64,000 nt of DNA from NCBI GenBank assembly GCA_019104865.1, contig JAHRWZ010000102.1, positions 19,393 to 83,392 on the forward strand. Reading direction: 5' to 3'. Origin of the DNA: Castellaniella sp. Lineage in GTDB: Bacteria > Pseudomonadota > Gammaproteobacteria > Burkholderiales > Burkholderiaceae_B. The notes below the pieces were generated by a model that ran no database searches, was not told the origin of the DNA, and saw only the letters and a list, made by a program, of their open reading frames with translations. Shown here one piece after another: positions 1-9,813 of the stretch (position 1 is its first letter; the number at the start of each line of letters is the position of its first letter). Position numbers and translations under genes: made by a program.

Positions 1-962
1 TCCATCATCTCGATGTCCATCATCGACGCTTCGTCGATCACCAGCACGTCCAGATCCAGGGGCCTGCCCGCATCATGAGCGAGGCGACGCGTCCCCGGCC
101 GGCTGCCCAGCAGGCGATGCAGCGTGACGACCTGGGAAGGCACGCAGACCAGCGCCGCCTGCAAGACATCGTCCCCGGTGTCGGCCAGTTCCCGCAGCTT
201 GCCGGCGATGGACTCGTTGAGCCGCGCGGCCGCCTTGCCGGTGGGCGCCGCGAGCCGGATGCGCAGCCCTTGCGCCCGCCCTCGTGCAAGGGCCAGTCCC
301 TGCAGCACCGCCAGCAGGCGCACCACGGTGGTCGTCTTGCCTGTTCCCGGACCGCCGGTGACGATGCTGAAGCGCCGCAGCAGCGCCACGGCGCAGGCCA
401 GCTTTTGCCAGTCCAGCATATCCGACGGCGCCGGAAACAGACGATCCAGCCAGTCCCGCGCCTGTGGCGGATCCGCCGCATCCTCGGACGGCCCGGACAG
501 GCGCATCGCGATGGCCTGGCGGATCCGCAGGCCGGCGCGCCAGTACCGGGCAAGATACAGGCGGGTTCCGTGCAGCACGAGCGGCTCGTCGCCAGACCCG
601 TCACCGATGAACGGCGCCCGTGCCAGCGCGGCCAGGCAGTCCGCCAGGTCGGGTGGCAACCAGCGGGGCCGCACGATGCCGCCCGCGTCGCTGCCTGTCA
701 TGCTGGAGACCGTCGTGTCGCGGCTGGCATCCTGGGCCGGGTACCATGGCTGGATGTCTAGGCAGGAATGCCCCTGCGCGAGCTGCGCGCTGCACAGCAT
801 CGCCAGACGCAATGCCAGTTCGCCGGCCTGCGGCGCCTGATCCGCCAGCAGCCTGGCAAAGGCGACATCCAGATCCCGCGAGGTCTCTTCGTCGGAATAC
901 CGCAGCCAGTCAGGCCACCGCGTCGTGGTGGACACGCCGTATGTTTGATCGGATTCAGTCAT
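1..962 (-). CDS. recD: RecBCD exonuclease V alpha subunit (RecD), C-terminal part outside window
   Basis: Fast 5'-3' helicase subunit of the RecBCD recombination nuclease. About 320 N-terminal codons lie in the window; E. coli RecD has about 608 residues, so roughly the C-terminal half is cut off by the left edge. The frame begins MTESDQTYG and carries a Walker A motif GGPGTGKTTT near residue 204, an APTGKAAARL helicase motif near 240 and a Walker B motif LVIDEASMMD near 305. The start ATG lies inside the end of recB: the two share eight bases (ATGACTGA), so translation is probably coupled. It is the last gene of the recC-recB-recD run. Confidence 0.95.
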   Translation of the reverse strand, partial: MTESDQTYGVSTTTRWPDWLRYSDEETSRDLDVAFARLLADQAPQAGELALRLAMLCSAQLAQGHSCLDIQPWYPAQDASRDTTVSSMTGSDAGGIVRPRWLPPDLADCLAALARAPFIGDGSGDEPLVLHGTRLYLARYWRAGLRIRQAIAMRLSGPSEDAADPPQARDWLDRLFPAPSDMLDWQKLACAVALLRRFSIVTGGPGTGKTTTVVRLLAVLQGLALARGRAQGLRIRLAAPTGKAAARLNESIAGKLRELADTGDDVLQAALVCVPSQVVTLHRLLGSRPGTRRLAHDAGRPLDLDVLVIDEASMMDIEMM

Positions 963-3900
963 GGGCCGCGGCCTCCTGGCCGGCAAACAAGGCATCCAGA
1001 TCCTCGATCAGGGACGGCGGCGGACGCAGGGACAGGAGGCCTTGGCCGGGTGCCATCCGCCCCCGCAGAAATAGATAGATCGCCCCGCCCATATCCCGTT
1101 CGTAATCGTAATCCGGCAGCCGGGTTCGCAACTGCCGGTGCAGCGCCAGGACGTACATGACCAGTTGCACGTCATAGCGCGCCGCACACATGGCCGCCTG
1201 CAGCGCCGAAGGGCGATAGTCCGACGGCCGCGCACCTAGATCGTTGGACTTGTAGTCGATCAGGTAATAGCGCCCGTCGTCGCCCTGCAAGCACAGATCG
1301 ATGAAACCCTTGAACAGGCCGTTGAGCCTGTCTTCGGCCAGCGCGGGACGGGGGGCCGCATCGAACGTGGCCTGTGTAATCAACTGATCCAGCCGCGTCA
1401 CCCACACCTGCGCCACCGGCAACCAGAACTCCATTTCGGGCAAGCTGGCCCGCAGGCGGTCCAGCCGCAGCACCGGGCCGCCCGGCACCCGGGGGGTCCA
1501 GGCGGTCTGGACGAAATCCAGCAGCCAGGCGTGCAGCGTATCAATGTGAGCTTCCCAGCCACGCACGGCACAGCGGCGGGCGATCAGGTCGCGCGCGCCG
1601 TCCAGATAGCGGAAGCGCCGCTGTGCGGCCCATTCGAGCAGGCCATGCAGGAAGGTACCCGTCTCGCTACCCCGGGGAAGTCCGGACAGGGCACCCGAAA
1701 GACCGTCCGAAGCGGCGAGGGGAACATCCGGTTCCGGTGGCCACCCCGCCACATCCACCACCCGGCGCCCCTCACGCAACACGTCTTCGGACGCCGTCTC
1801 GGGAGACGCCTCCCGAGAGCCGGCGGACCCGATCTGGGCGTCTGTCGGATGCAGGGCGGAATAGCTGGCCACCCACCAGGGATGGCGCACCGCTGGCACA
1901 GCCAGCAGTCGGGCGGGCCCCAGGTCCGCGGCATCGTCCGAAATATCCTCCTGCCTTGCGGTCGAACCGGCCGCATCGGCCGGCTGCGAAGGGTCCCAGG
2001 CAAACTCGTCCGGATGGGCGGCGACTCGATCACTCCAGGCCAGACGCAGGTCTTCTCCCAGGACATGGCCAATGCCGCTGACACGATCTTTCCCCGGCAC
2101 AGCCAGCGCCAGCCAGACGGCATGCCGGGCGCGCGTCAGCGCGACATAGAGCTTGCGGGTCTCCTCGCCCAGCTGTTCCTGCAGCAACTGGCGGCGTTGC
2201 GCATCGTTAGCCTGCATGACCCACTGGCGCTCGCCATCCACCGTCAGCAGGTGGGGGCGATCCTGCAGCCGAGCGGCGCGGCCCCGGCAGATGAAGGGCA
2301 GGAACACCAGAGGATATTCGAGCCCCTTGGACTTGTGAATGGTGATGACCCGTACCAGATTCTCGTCGCTTTCCAGGCGCAGGCGGCGCGCATCCTCCGC
2401 ATCGGCGTCATCGTCCGGCGTGGCGCACTGGCGCGCCAGATAGTGCAGGACGGCTTGCTCGCCATCGAGCTGAGCGCTGGCCTGCTGCAGCAGTTCGGCC
2501 AAATGCAGGCAGTCGGTGAGCAGGCGCTCGCCATCCGGGCCCTGGGCCAGCAGACGGGCCGGGACCTCGAAATCGTGCAACAGCTGGCGCAGCATCGGCA
2601 GAACGCCCCGCTGCCGCCAGCGTTGATGATATGACTGGAAGCGTTCGACCTGCCCGTCCCAGGCCCATTCGTCGTCCCCCAGCATCGCCAGCCGGGCGAC
2701 GTCCAGCCCCAGCAAAGGGGTCGCCAGCGCGGCGCGGATGGCCTGCTCGTCCTCGGGATGTACGCAGGCGGCCAGAATGAAGACCAGCTCCTGGGCCACG
2801 GCCGACGCATAGACTGACCGCCGATCGGAGAGATAGACGCTGCGCACCCCCTGCCGGCTCAGGGCCTCGCGGATCTGCCAGGCCTCATCCTTGCCGTTGA
2901 CCAGAATCGCCATGTCGGCGGGCTGTACCGCGGTCAGCCCGCAATCCGAGCGGAACCCGGCCCGCCCCCAATGCCCCAGTTCCAGCAGATCGGCCACCTG
3001 ACGAGCGCACCATTCGGCCGCCTGCGCGCAATAGGCATCGACCGTCAGGGTTCCGCCGGGTGGGTCCGTATCGATCCAGCGAGCCGTCATGGCCGACGGC
3101 GCCTGCCCGTCGATCTCCCAGGACTCGGCACGGCCACGCGCCTGCACGGGATGGAAAGCGATGGTTTCATCCGCCAGCCCGGTGGGGAATACGGCGGGTG
3201 CCTCGTGGCGGTCGAAACAATGGTTGACCGCCTGCACCAGCGCCGTCGATGAACGGTGATTCCGGTTCAGGGTCTGGACCCGGCCGTCGCAGGCACGCGC
3301 CGCCTGCAGATAGGTGTGTACATCGGCGCCACGAAAACCATAGATCGCCTGCTTCGGGTCCCCGATGAAGATCAGGGCCGTCTCCGGGGCCGGATCCGCC
3401 ACGTCGTAGATACGGTCGAAGATCCGGTACTGGACCGGATCCGTATCCTGGAATTCGTCGATCAGCACGACGGGAAACTGTTCGCGCAGCGTCCGGATGA
3501 GGGGCTCTCCCCGCATCCCCCGCAAGGCGGCATCCAGCCCGGTCAGCAAACCGTCGAACCCCATGGCGGCCTTGCGCGCCAGCAGTTGCCGCAGACGGGC
3601 CGCCATCCAGGCCAGCGCATGCCGCTGGACGGGCAGGCGCACGGCGGGCAGACTGTCCAGATCCGCCTGCAGCCGCGACAGGGCCCGGCTGGCCGCTGGC
3701 GGTTCAGGGGCCGGGCCGGCGCCTTTCCAGCGCTCGTCCAGTCCCTGGGGCGCAAGCACCTTCCAGGCGGTGGGACTCAACGCCGGTTTCTCCAGATCAG
3801 GGCTGGCTGCCCAGTCGCGCAGCGCCTGCAGCCAGCCACCACGGTGATCCGCCCGGATGCTGACCTGGTTTCCCTGGGCATCCAGCCAGGCCTGCAGTTC

Positions 3901-4659
3901 GTCCACGGCCTGCGGCCAGGGCGCCTTCAGGGCCAGCAGCTGCGCCCGACGCTCGGCCGAGGCTGCGGACCAGACCTGTTCGAGATCATCCTCGCCCATA
4001 TCCGGCAACCCTTCACGAGTCAGCAACCGCGACAGGGACTGGTCCAGGGCATCCGGTCCTGGCCAGATCCCCAGGACGTCATCGAGCGCGGCGGCGGGCA
4101 GGCGTGCCACGCAGGCGCGCCAGTAGTCCCAGGCCACCTGGCGCTGGGATTCCCGCAGATCGGTGAGCAGTTCCTGCTCAAACAGATTGGCGCTATCGAA
4201 GGCATGTTCCTTCAGCACCCTGGCGCACCAGGCGTGGATCGTGGAAATCGAGGCTTCGTCCATGGACTGGGCCGCCAGATCCAGCACCCGCGCGCAGGCC
4301 GGCCAGCGCTCGGCGGGATGGGCTGCCCGTAAATCCTGCAGGAACGGATCGGGCAAGGGCTCGGGCGCATCCTGGCCGATGGCTGCGGAGAACCCCACAG
4401 CGGCCTCGGACAGACGGCTGCGGATGCGATCCCGCAGTTCCTGCGCGGCCGCGTCGGTGAAGGTCAGCACCAGGATCTGGGAAGGCAGGCGCGGCGGCTG
4501 CCCTCCGTGGCCGAGGACAAGCCGCACATAGAGCGCCGCGATCGTCCAGGTTTTTCCAGTCCCGGCACTGGCCTCGATCAGATGGCTGCCTCGCAGCTCG
4601 AACCGCAACGGATCGACTTGGGGGATGAAATCGGGTGTGATCATGCTGTCGGCCGGCAT
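955..4659 (-). CDS. recB: RecBCD exonuclease V beta subunit (RecB)
   Basis: 3'-5' helicase and nuclease subunit of RecBCD, 1234 residues (E. coli 1180). The N-terminus has the UvrD-type Walker A EASAGTGKTWTIAALY near residues 29-44. The DEXX motif VVLIDEFQDTDP lies near residue 400 and VITIHKSKGLEYPLVFLP is the late helicase motif. Close to the C-terminus, near residue 1130, YYLIDYKSND matches the RecB nuclease Asp-Lys motif. The start shares one base with the recC stop (TGATG) and the end overlaps recD by eight bases. Helicase and nuclease motifs are all intact, so the protein should be active. Confidence 0.96.
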   Translation of the reverse strand: MPADSMITPDFIPQVDPLRFELRGSHLIEASAGTGKTWTIAALYVRLVLGHGGQPPRLPSQILVLTFTDAAAQELRDRIRSRLSEAAVGFSAAIGQDAPEPLPDPFLQDLRAAHPAERWPACARVLDLAAQSMDEASISTIHAWCARVLKEHAFDSANLFEQELLTDLRESQRQVAWDYWRACVARLPAAALDDVLGIWPGPDALDQSLSRLLTREGLPDMGEDDLEQVWSAASAERRAQLLALKAPWPQAVDELQAWLDAQGNQVSIRADHRGGWLQALRDWAASPDLEKPALSPTAWKVLAPQGLDERWKGAGPAPEPPAASRALSRLQADLDSLPAVRLPVQRHALAWMAARLRQLLARKAAMGFDGLLTGLDAALRGMRGEPLIRTLREQFPVVLIDEFQDTDPVQYRIFDRIYDVADPAPETALIFIGDPKQAIYGFRGADVHTYLQAARACDGRVQTLNRNHRSSTALVQAVNHCFDRHEAPAVFPTGLADETIAFHPVQARGRAESWEIDGQAPSAMTARWIDTDPPGGTLTVDAYCAQAAEWCARQVADLLELGHWGRAGFRSDCGLTAVQPADMAILVNGKDEAWQIREALSRQGVRSVYLSDRRSVYASAVAQELVFILAACVHPEDEQAIRAALATPLLGLDVARLAMLGDDEWAWDGQVERFQSYHQRWRQRGVLPMLRQLLHDFEVPARLLAQGPDGERLLTDCLHLAELLQQASAQLDGEQAVLHYLARQCATPDDDADAEDARRLRLESDENLVRVITIHKSKGLEYPLVFLPFICRGRAARLQDRPHLLTVDGERQWVMQANDAQRRQLLQEQLGEETRKLYVALTRARHAVWLALAVPGKDRVSGIGHVLGEDLRLAWSDRVAAHPDEFAWDPSQPADAAGSTARQEDISDDAADLGPARLLAVPAVRHPWWVASYSALHPTDAQIGSAGSREASPETASEDVLREGRRVVDVAGWPPEPDVPLAASDGLSGALSGLPRGSETGTFLHGLLEWAAQRRFRYLDGARDLIARRCAVRGWEAHIDTLHAWLLDFVQTAWTPRVPGGPVLRLDRLRASLPEMEFWLPVAQVWVTRLDQLITQATFDAAPRPALAEDRLNGLFKGFIDLCLQGDDGRYYLIDYKSNDLGARPSDYRPSALQAAMCAARYDVQLVMYVLALHRQLRTRLPDYDYERDMGGAIYLFLRGRMAPGQGLLSLRPPPSLIEDLDALFAGQEAAAHD

Positions 4660-7600
4660 CAGGAGGCCTCACGGGCGGCGCGCTTTTTTGTGTCCGCCGG
4701 CAGGGCGGTGGACAAGTCGCCGTACAAGATCCGCGCCCAGCGAAAGAAACCGCCCCCCCGGCACAAACGATCGAAATCAGGATAGCCACGCCGCAGATAC
4801 AGGTCGCGTTCCACGGTCTGTTCATAGGATTGCCGGGCGGCCTGGCAGGCGGGGCTGTCGGGATCAGTCGCCGCGCCGGCGCGCAGCCAGGCATTGGCCG
4901 CGCCGATCTCGACGGGCAAGGCGGCACGCATGCCCTGCCGCCAGGCTTCCCACAGCGTCGTCCAGATCCGCAAGGCATCCCCCATGTCCAGCGGCGCCAG
5001 GACCATCGTGCCCTTGGGGCTGATGACCTGCGTCGTCAGAGACCGGCCATGCACATGCGCCGCCACGTGCTCCAGCCACGCCGGCACCAGGGGCTTGAAG
5101 CGATATCGCTTGTCCTTGTCGATCAGGCCGCTGGCGAGCAGATGGATGCGGCACCATGCGCCATCGACATTCTGGCGCCAGCCGGAGAGCGCATCATCGA
5201 AGCCTGCCATCCCATCCTGGCCATCCGGGACGGAGCTCGTCATGCGCAGCGTCTCGGCCACGACGATCGGCCATCGGGCGCAGGCTTCCGCGTATTCGTC
5301 CAGGGGCGGCTGCACGGCATCGCGCAGTTCCCGGGCGGCCCGCTCGCCCAACGGGCCGCTGACCAGCGCACCCCGGCGCAGCATCTGCCGCAAGCGCGCG
5401 TCGACGAGGTCGCCGGTGTCCAACCCCTGAGGCAGGTTCCCGGGATCGGCCTGAACGACCTCGTCCAGCAGTTCCTGGCACAACTGCCAGCGCGTCAGGC
5501 CGCTCTGGGCAAAGGGCTCGTCTTCGGACAGATCCGCATCCGCCACATCGAAACCGACCTGCAGGCGCTGCCGGAAGAACATCTGGACCGGGTGCCGCAG
5601 GAAACCTCTGAGCAGGCCCAGATGCAAGACGGTTTCCAGCACCAGCGGCGGCAGCGGATCCGCGTCCGCGGCTGGCTGCCTGACCTGCCCCAGGCCCGAT
5701 CGCGCCGCGCGCCACTCGGCCGCATACGTGAACAGGCGCGAATCGCCGGGTTCGGATGGCGGAGGAAAGTAGCGTCGGCTGAAAGGCTGCAGCGGATGCT
5801 GGCAAGTCAGCGCTGCCGACACGGTGCCGGCCGCATCGGCCAGGCGCCATCCGCGGTCCAGATGTTCGCACAGTTGCGCCACCAGGACCGATGGCGGTTG
5901 CTGCGCATTGTCCTGGATGCTGTGGCCGACCCAGGAAACATAGAACTGGTCGCGCGCCGAGAGCAGGGCCTCCAGGAAGAGATAGCGGTCGTCCTCCCGG
6001 CGCGAGCGGTCGCCCGAGCGGGGATGGGTGGCCATCAGATCCATGTCCGACGGCGCGCGCACCCGGGGGAAGACCCCGTCGTGCATGCCCAGCAGACAGA
6101 CGCGACGAAAGGGGATCGCCCGCATCGGCATCAGGGTCGCGAAGGTGACGGCGCCCGCGAAGAACCGCTGCGACAGCCCCCCATGATCCAGTTGCGCCAG
6201 ACAATGCTCGGCGGCAATCGCGGATGGCAAGGCTTCTGCCAGACCCGCGGCATCGCAAGCCTGCAGCCAGTCCTGCAGGCTCTGACGAAACCGGGTCAGC
6301 GTCTGGGCATCCGCATCGGTCTGGGGGCGAAAGAAATCGTCCAGCAGGGCCTGAAAATGCCCCACCCATTGCCGGGGAGCGGCCGGCTCGTTCAGCAAGC
6401 GCCAATAGCGATCCACCGTATCCAGCAGATGCGCCAGCGCCCCCAGGGCGGCGGCCTGCAGGCCGCCGGGTTCGTCGTAGGGTTCGATGCCCTGCCAGGC
6501 CGGCGCGTCCGGCCCGGTGGCGTAGCCCAGCAACATACGCTGCAGCCCGAACCGCCAGGTATGCGCATGGGCGGCCTGTTCGGTCTGGCCCAGATCGAAG
6601 GCCGCTCGATGCCCGGCATGCAGGCCCCACCGCACCTGTGCGTCGCGCGCCCAGGTCTGGAGCAGCGGCAGGTCTTCGGCCGCGATGCCAAAGCGCGCCC
6701 GTAGCGCTGGCACGTCCAGCCATTCCAGGAGTTCGGCAAGCCCTAGGCGCAGGCGCGGCAATGTCAGCAACTGCTCGAGCACGATGACCAGCGGGTCGGC
6801 ATGCCGTTGGCTACGGTCAGCCAGGGCATACGGGATGTGGCGCCTATCACGCGGCCCGTACAGGCCGAATACCGCCTGGATGTGCGGCGCGTAGATTTCG
6901 ATGTCGGGCACCATGACGATCACATCGCGCGGCTGCAGCGAAGGGTCGGCCTCGAAGGCGGCCAGCAACTGATCCTGCAGGATCTCGACCTCGCGCTGGA
7001 CGCTGTGGGCGACCAGGAAGCGAATCGAGGCGTCCCGCCGGAGGTCCACCGCCGGCCAGAGATCCCGCGTCTCGGACAGGGGGCGCAAGTCGCGGATATC
7101 GTCCTGCAGCTGTTCCAGCAGGGTATCGCCCGGCAGGTCCTGGAAGGCGTCGATACGCCGGTGCAGGGCATCAAAATGCGGTACCCAGCGGCTACGCTGG
7201 GCCGGGTCGTCGAAATCGTCCAGCATGCCGATGTAGTCACGGCCCTGGCGCCCCCAGGATGCCAACAGCGGGTGCGTCTGCTGATGCAGCGCTGTGTCGT
7301 CCAGCACATCGGCCATGCCGGGGCGGCGCGCCTGGCGCCGGAAGCGCGCGCGCAGCAGGTCCCGGTCCCCCTGGATGTCGGCCCAGTAATGCGCGCAGGG
7401 ATTGTGCACGCAAACCAGAATCTGCACCCAGCGCGACAGCGCGGCCAGCGCCTCGAAGGTCTGGCGCGGCATGGCGGAAATGCCGAACACCAGGATGCGG
7501 CGCGGCAGACCCGCAGGCCGGACCTGCATGCCCGGATCCAGCACGCTGGTCATGAAGGCTTCGTGGATGGCCGCGCGGCCGACCGGCGCGGCCATCCCCC

Positions 7601-8192
7601 CCAGGTCATCGAGCAAGGCGCGCCACAGGTGCGCCTGCCAGGCCTGGGTATCCGGCAGTTCCCGCACCTGCCCCCGGCCATCGCTCAGCACGGCCTCGCC
7701 CTGGGACCAGGCCTGCAGCCAGTCGGCGCGGTAGACCTGGTACTGATCGAACAAATCCGCCAGCCGGCAGGCCAGCTGGTAGCGCTTGCGCACGTCGGCA
7801 TCATCGGCCAGAAATCGCTGCAGGACGGCATAGTCCGGCCGGTCGAGCAGATCAGGCAGCAGGCGCATCAGGCGCCAGACCAGGGCGTCCTTGTCCAACG
7901 GGGAGTCCTCGGGCACGGCATCGGCCCCCAGGACACTGCGATACGCCTGCCACATGAAGCGCGACGGCAGCAGGAAATCCAGCGCGGCGGCGATGCCGCC
8001 ATTCAAGTCCTGCGCCAGCGCCAGGCGCAGCCACTGGGCGATACCGTTGCTGTGCACCAGCAGGGACTCGTTTTCCAGCGCTGCCAGCGGGTCGTGGCCC
8101 ATCCAGGCGACCAGAACCTCGCGCAGCTGCTCGGCGCGATTGCCATGCACCAGCACCAGTCCCGGCGTCAGTTCCGACCCTTCTTCGCGCAT
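4659..8192 (-). CDS. recC: RecBCD exonuclease V gamma subunit (RecC)
   Basis: Chi-recognition scaffold of RecBCD, 1177 residues with the chosen start (E. coli 1122). The N-terminal stretch LVLVHGNRAEQLREVL and the VHSNGIAQWL segment are typical of RecC, which has a helicase-like fold without catalytic residues. The reading frame stays open upstream to 8564, but that extension runs antisense through the beginning of yggS. I therefore start at the ATG at 8192 (MREEGSEL). It is the first gene of the recCBD operon and is divergent from yggS, from which it is separated by 78 bases holding an AT-rich stretch. Confidence 0.94.
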   Translation of the reverse strand: MREEGSELTPGLVLVHGNRAEQLREVLVAWMGHDPLAALENESLLVHSNGIAQWLRLALAQDLNGGIAAALDFLLPSRFMWQAYRSVLGADAVPEDSPLDKDALVWRLMRLLPDLLDRPDYAVLQRFLADDADVRKRYQLACRLADLFDQYQVYRADWLQAWSQGEAVLSDGRGQVRELPDTQAWQAHLWRALLDDLGGMAAPVGRAAIHEAFMTSVLDPGMQVRPAGLPRRILVFGISAMPRQTFEALAALSRWVQILVCVHNPCAHYWADIQGDRDLLRARFRRQARRPGMADVLDDTALHQQTHPLLASWGRQGRDYIGMLDDFDDPAQRSRWVPHFDALHRRIDAFQDLPGDTLLEQLQDDIRDLRPLSETRDLWPAVDLRRDASIRFLVAHSVQREVEILQDQLLAAFEADPSLQPRDVIVMVPDIEIYAPHIQAVFGLYGPRDRRHIPYALADRSQRHADPLVIVLEQLLTLPRLRLGLAELLEWLDVPALRARFGIAAEDLPLLQTWARDAQVRWGLHAGHRAAFDLGQTEQAAHAHTWRFGLQRMLLGYATGPDAPAWQGIEPYDEPGGLQAAALGALAHLLDTVDRYWRLLNEPAAPRQWVGHFQALLDDFFRPQTDADAQTLTRFRQSLQDWLQACDAAGLAEALPSAIAAEHCLAQLDHGGLSQRFFAGAVTFATLMPMRAIPFRRVCLLGMHDGVFPRVRAPSDMDLMATHPRSGDRSRREDDRYLFLEALLSARDQFYVSWVGHSIQDNAQQPPSVLVAQLCEHLDRGWRLADAAGTVSAALTCQHPLQPFSRRYFPPPSEPGDSRLFTYAAEWRAARSGLGQVRQPAADADPLPPLVLETVLHLGLLRGFLRHPVQMFFRQRLQVGFDVADADLSEDEPFAQSGLTRWQLCQELLDEVVQADPGNLPQGLDTGDLVDARLRQMLRRGALVSGPLGERAARELRDAVQPPLDEYAEACARWPIVVAETLRMTSSVPDGQDGMAGFDDALSGWRQNVDGAWCRIHLLASGLIDKDKRYRFKPLVPAWLEHVAAHVHGRSLTTQVISPKGTMVLAPLDMGDALRIWTTLWEAWRQGMRAALPVEIGAANAWLRAGAATDPDSPACQAARQSYEQTVERDLYLRRGYPDFDRLCRGGGFFRWARILYGDLSTALPADTKKRAAREAS

Positions 8193-8270
8193 CCGCCCTT
8201 CCCCGTTTTCAAAGCAGCATGACAAAAGGCATTTTACAATCCCCTTACGTCGCATCACCCGAGACTGTCC

Positions 8271-9059
8271 ATGAGCGCTGTTCCCCCGATCCGTCCGGCT
8301 TATCAGACCGCATCGTCCCAGGCGGAAATCCAGGCCAACCTGGCCGACATCCGGCACCGCATCCAGGCGGCCTGCGCGCGGGCCGACCGCGATCCGTCGA
8401 CAGTACGTCTGCTGCCCGTCAGCAAAACCGTCGACGAGTCCCGCATCCGGATGGCCTACGCCGCCGGCTGTCGGCTGCTGGGGGAAAACAAGGTCCAGGA
8501 AGCCTATGGCAAATGGGAAACCATGGCCGACCTGACAGATCTGCACTGGGCCATCATCGGTCACCTGCAGACCAACAAGGCCAAATTCGTCGCCCGCTTC
8601 GCGCAGGAATTCCAGGCGCTGGACAATCTCCGGGTGGCCGAGGCGCTGGACCGGCGGCTACAAGAAGAAGGTCGCAGCCTGGATGTCTTCGTCCAGGTGA
8701 ACACGTCGGGCGAGGACAGCAAATTCGGGCTGGCGCCCGACCAAGTGCTGGATTTCGCGCGCGCCCTGCCCGCCTACGGCGCGCTGCGCGTGCGCGGCCT
8801 GATGACGCTGGCCCTGTTTTCCTCGGACGAGAATCACGTCAGGCCCTGCTTCGTGCTGCTCAGGTCCCTGCGGGATCAGCTGCGCCAGGAAGCCCCCCAG
8901 GGCGACGCCTTCGCCGAACTGTCCATGGGCATGTCGGGGGACTTCGAATGGGCCATCGAGGAAGGCGCCACCACCGTGCGCGTCGGCCAGGCGATTTTCG
9001 GGTCGCGCACCCTGCCCGACAGCTATTACTGGCCAGAGGGCACCGCCGGGAAACCCTGA
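8271..9059 (+). CDS. yggS: Pyridoxal phosphate homeostasis protein, YggS/PLPBP family
   Basis: Single-domain PLP-binding barrel protein that buffers cellular vitamin B6; no enzymatic activity is known for the family. The protein has 262 residues, slightly longer than E. coli YggS (234) because of an N-terminal extension. Lys52 in LLPVSKT is the expected PLP lysine, IIGHLQTNKAK is the family signature, and SMGMSGDFEWAI near the C-terminus contacts the phosphate. It is transcribed alone, divergent from recC. A GC-rich hairpin lies at 9141..9159, between it and the next gene. Confidence 0.95.
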   Translation: MSAVPPIRPAYQTASSQAEIQANLADIRHRIQAACARADRDPSTVRLLPVSKTVDESRIRMAYAAGCRLLGENKVQEAYGKWETMADLTDLHWAIIGHLQTNKAKFVARFAQEFQALDNLRVAEALDRRLQEEGRSLDVFVQVNTSGEDSKFGLAPDQVLDFARALPAYGALRVRGLMTLALFSSDENHVRPCFVLLRSLRDQLRQEAPQGDAFAELSMGMSGDFEWAIEEGATTVRVGQAIFGSRTLPDSYYWPEGTAGKP

Positions 9060-9140
9060 AGAACGATCTAACAAGATCCACGTTTTCTTCACAATGGTTC
9101 CATTTTTACGCCGCAGTCGACGCTTAACCTGTCCTCATTG

Positions 9141-9159
9141 CCGCACCACCGGGGTGCGG
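9141..9159 (+). other. Stem-loop between yggS and the Spy-like gene
   Basis: Seven-base perfect arms CCGCACC and GGTGCGG with a five-base loop. No T-run follows, so it is either a weak terminator for yggS or a leader hairpin just upstream of the Spy-like gene's ribosome binding site (AAGGACAG). Confidence 0.4.
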
Positions 9160-9181
9160 TCGAATCAGAAGGACAGACACC

Positions 9182-9673
9182 ATGACTTTCACGCCGATCC
9201 GCACGCTCTCCGCCCTGGCGCTGGCCGCCACCATCGTCGCCGCCCCGCTGGCCGCCACAGCGGCCTCCGGTCCGCAGGGACAGTGGGGGGAACACTCATC
9301 GCAGAAGGCTGGTCACGACAATGACCACCATGGCGACCGTTGGATGCGCGGCCTGGATCTGACCCAGGCGCAACAGGATCAGATCTTCAAGATCCGTCAC
9401 GACCAGGAACAGGCCGTCTACGACCAGAAAAAGGCCCTGAAGGAAGCCGCCAGCAATCTGCGCGAACTGACCCAGGCCGACAGTTTCGATCAGGCCAAGG
9501 CCAAGCAAGCCGCCGACACACTGGGTCAGGCCCAGGGTCAGCTGGCCCTGCTGCGCGCCCAGACCATGGCCCAGGTTCGCGCCGTCCTGACACCCGAACA
9601 GCGGCAGAAGCTGGCTGAACGGCACGAACAGCGTGGACTCAAGGGCAACATGAAAGGCCCGATGAAACCCTGA
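9182..9673 (+). CDS. Periplasmic Spy/CpxP-like LTxxQ protein
   Basis: Probable small envelope-stress chaperone or metal-stress protein of the Spy/CpxP family, 163 residues. Residues 1-28 are a signal peptide ending in an Ala-rich cleavage region. Two LTxxQ-type motifs are present, LTQAQQDQIFKI near residue 59 and LTPEQRQKL near 139, with a long charged helical region between them. Histidines cluster after the signal peptide (HSSQKAGHDNDHHGD), which may bind metal. The ATG is preceded by AAGGACAG. It stands alone and ends in a clear terminator at 9686. The exact role is not deducible from sequence. Confidence 0.8.
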   Translation: MTFTPIRTLSALALAATIVAAPLAATAASGPQGQWGEHSSQKAGHDNDHHGDRWMRGLDLTQAQQDQIFKIRHDQEQAVYDQKKALKEAASNLRELTQADSFDQAKAKQAADTLGQAQGQLALLRAQTMAQVRAVLTPEQRQKLAERHEQRGLKGNMKGPMKP

Positions 9674-9685
9674 TCGCCCATCACT

Positions 9686-9711
9686 TGATGGCGATGCCAT
9701 CAGACCTTTTT
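9686..9711 (+). terminator. Rho-independent terminator of the Spy-like gene
   Basis: Perfect seven-base arms TGATGGC and GCCATCA with a three-base loop, followed by GACC and a run of five T, 12 bases after the stop codon. Confidence 0.75.
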
Positions 9712-9721
9712 CGCTTCAAAC

Positions 9722-9761
9722 CCACCGCCTGAACCGCCCGCCAGAGCCGTTCAGGCGGTGG
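9722..9761. terminator. Long stem-loop between convergent genes
   Basis: Perfect 13-base inverted repeat (CCACCGCCTGAAC and its complement) around a 14-base loop, located between the convergent Spy-like and NlpC genes. There is no T-run on the minus strand, so its role as terminator for the NlpC gene is likely but not certain. Confidence 0.55.
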
Positions 9762-9813
9762 CGTCTCGATCCCGAGTCAGACAACCATCCACGCCCCTGA
9801 TGAGCCGGCGCGC

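Noticed and set aside
8193..8564. Upstream extension of the RecC frame.
   Set aside because: It runs antisense to the beginning of yggS, shows no RecC similarity, and a plausible start with family-like N-terminus exists at 8192.
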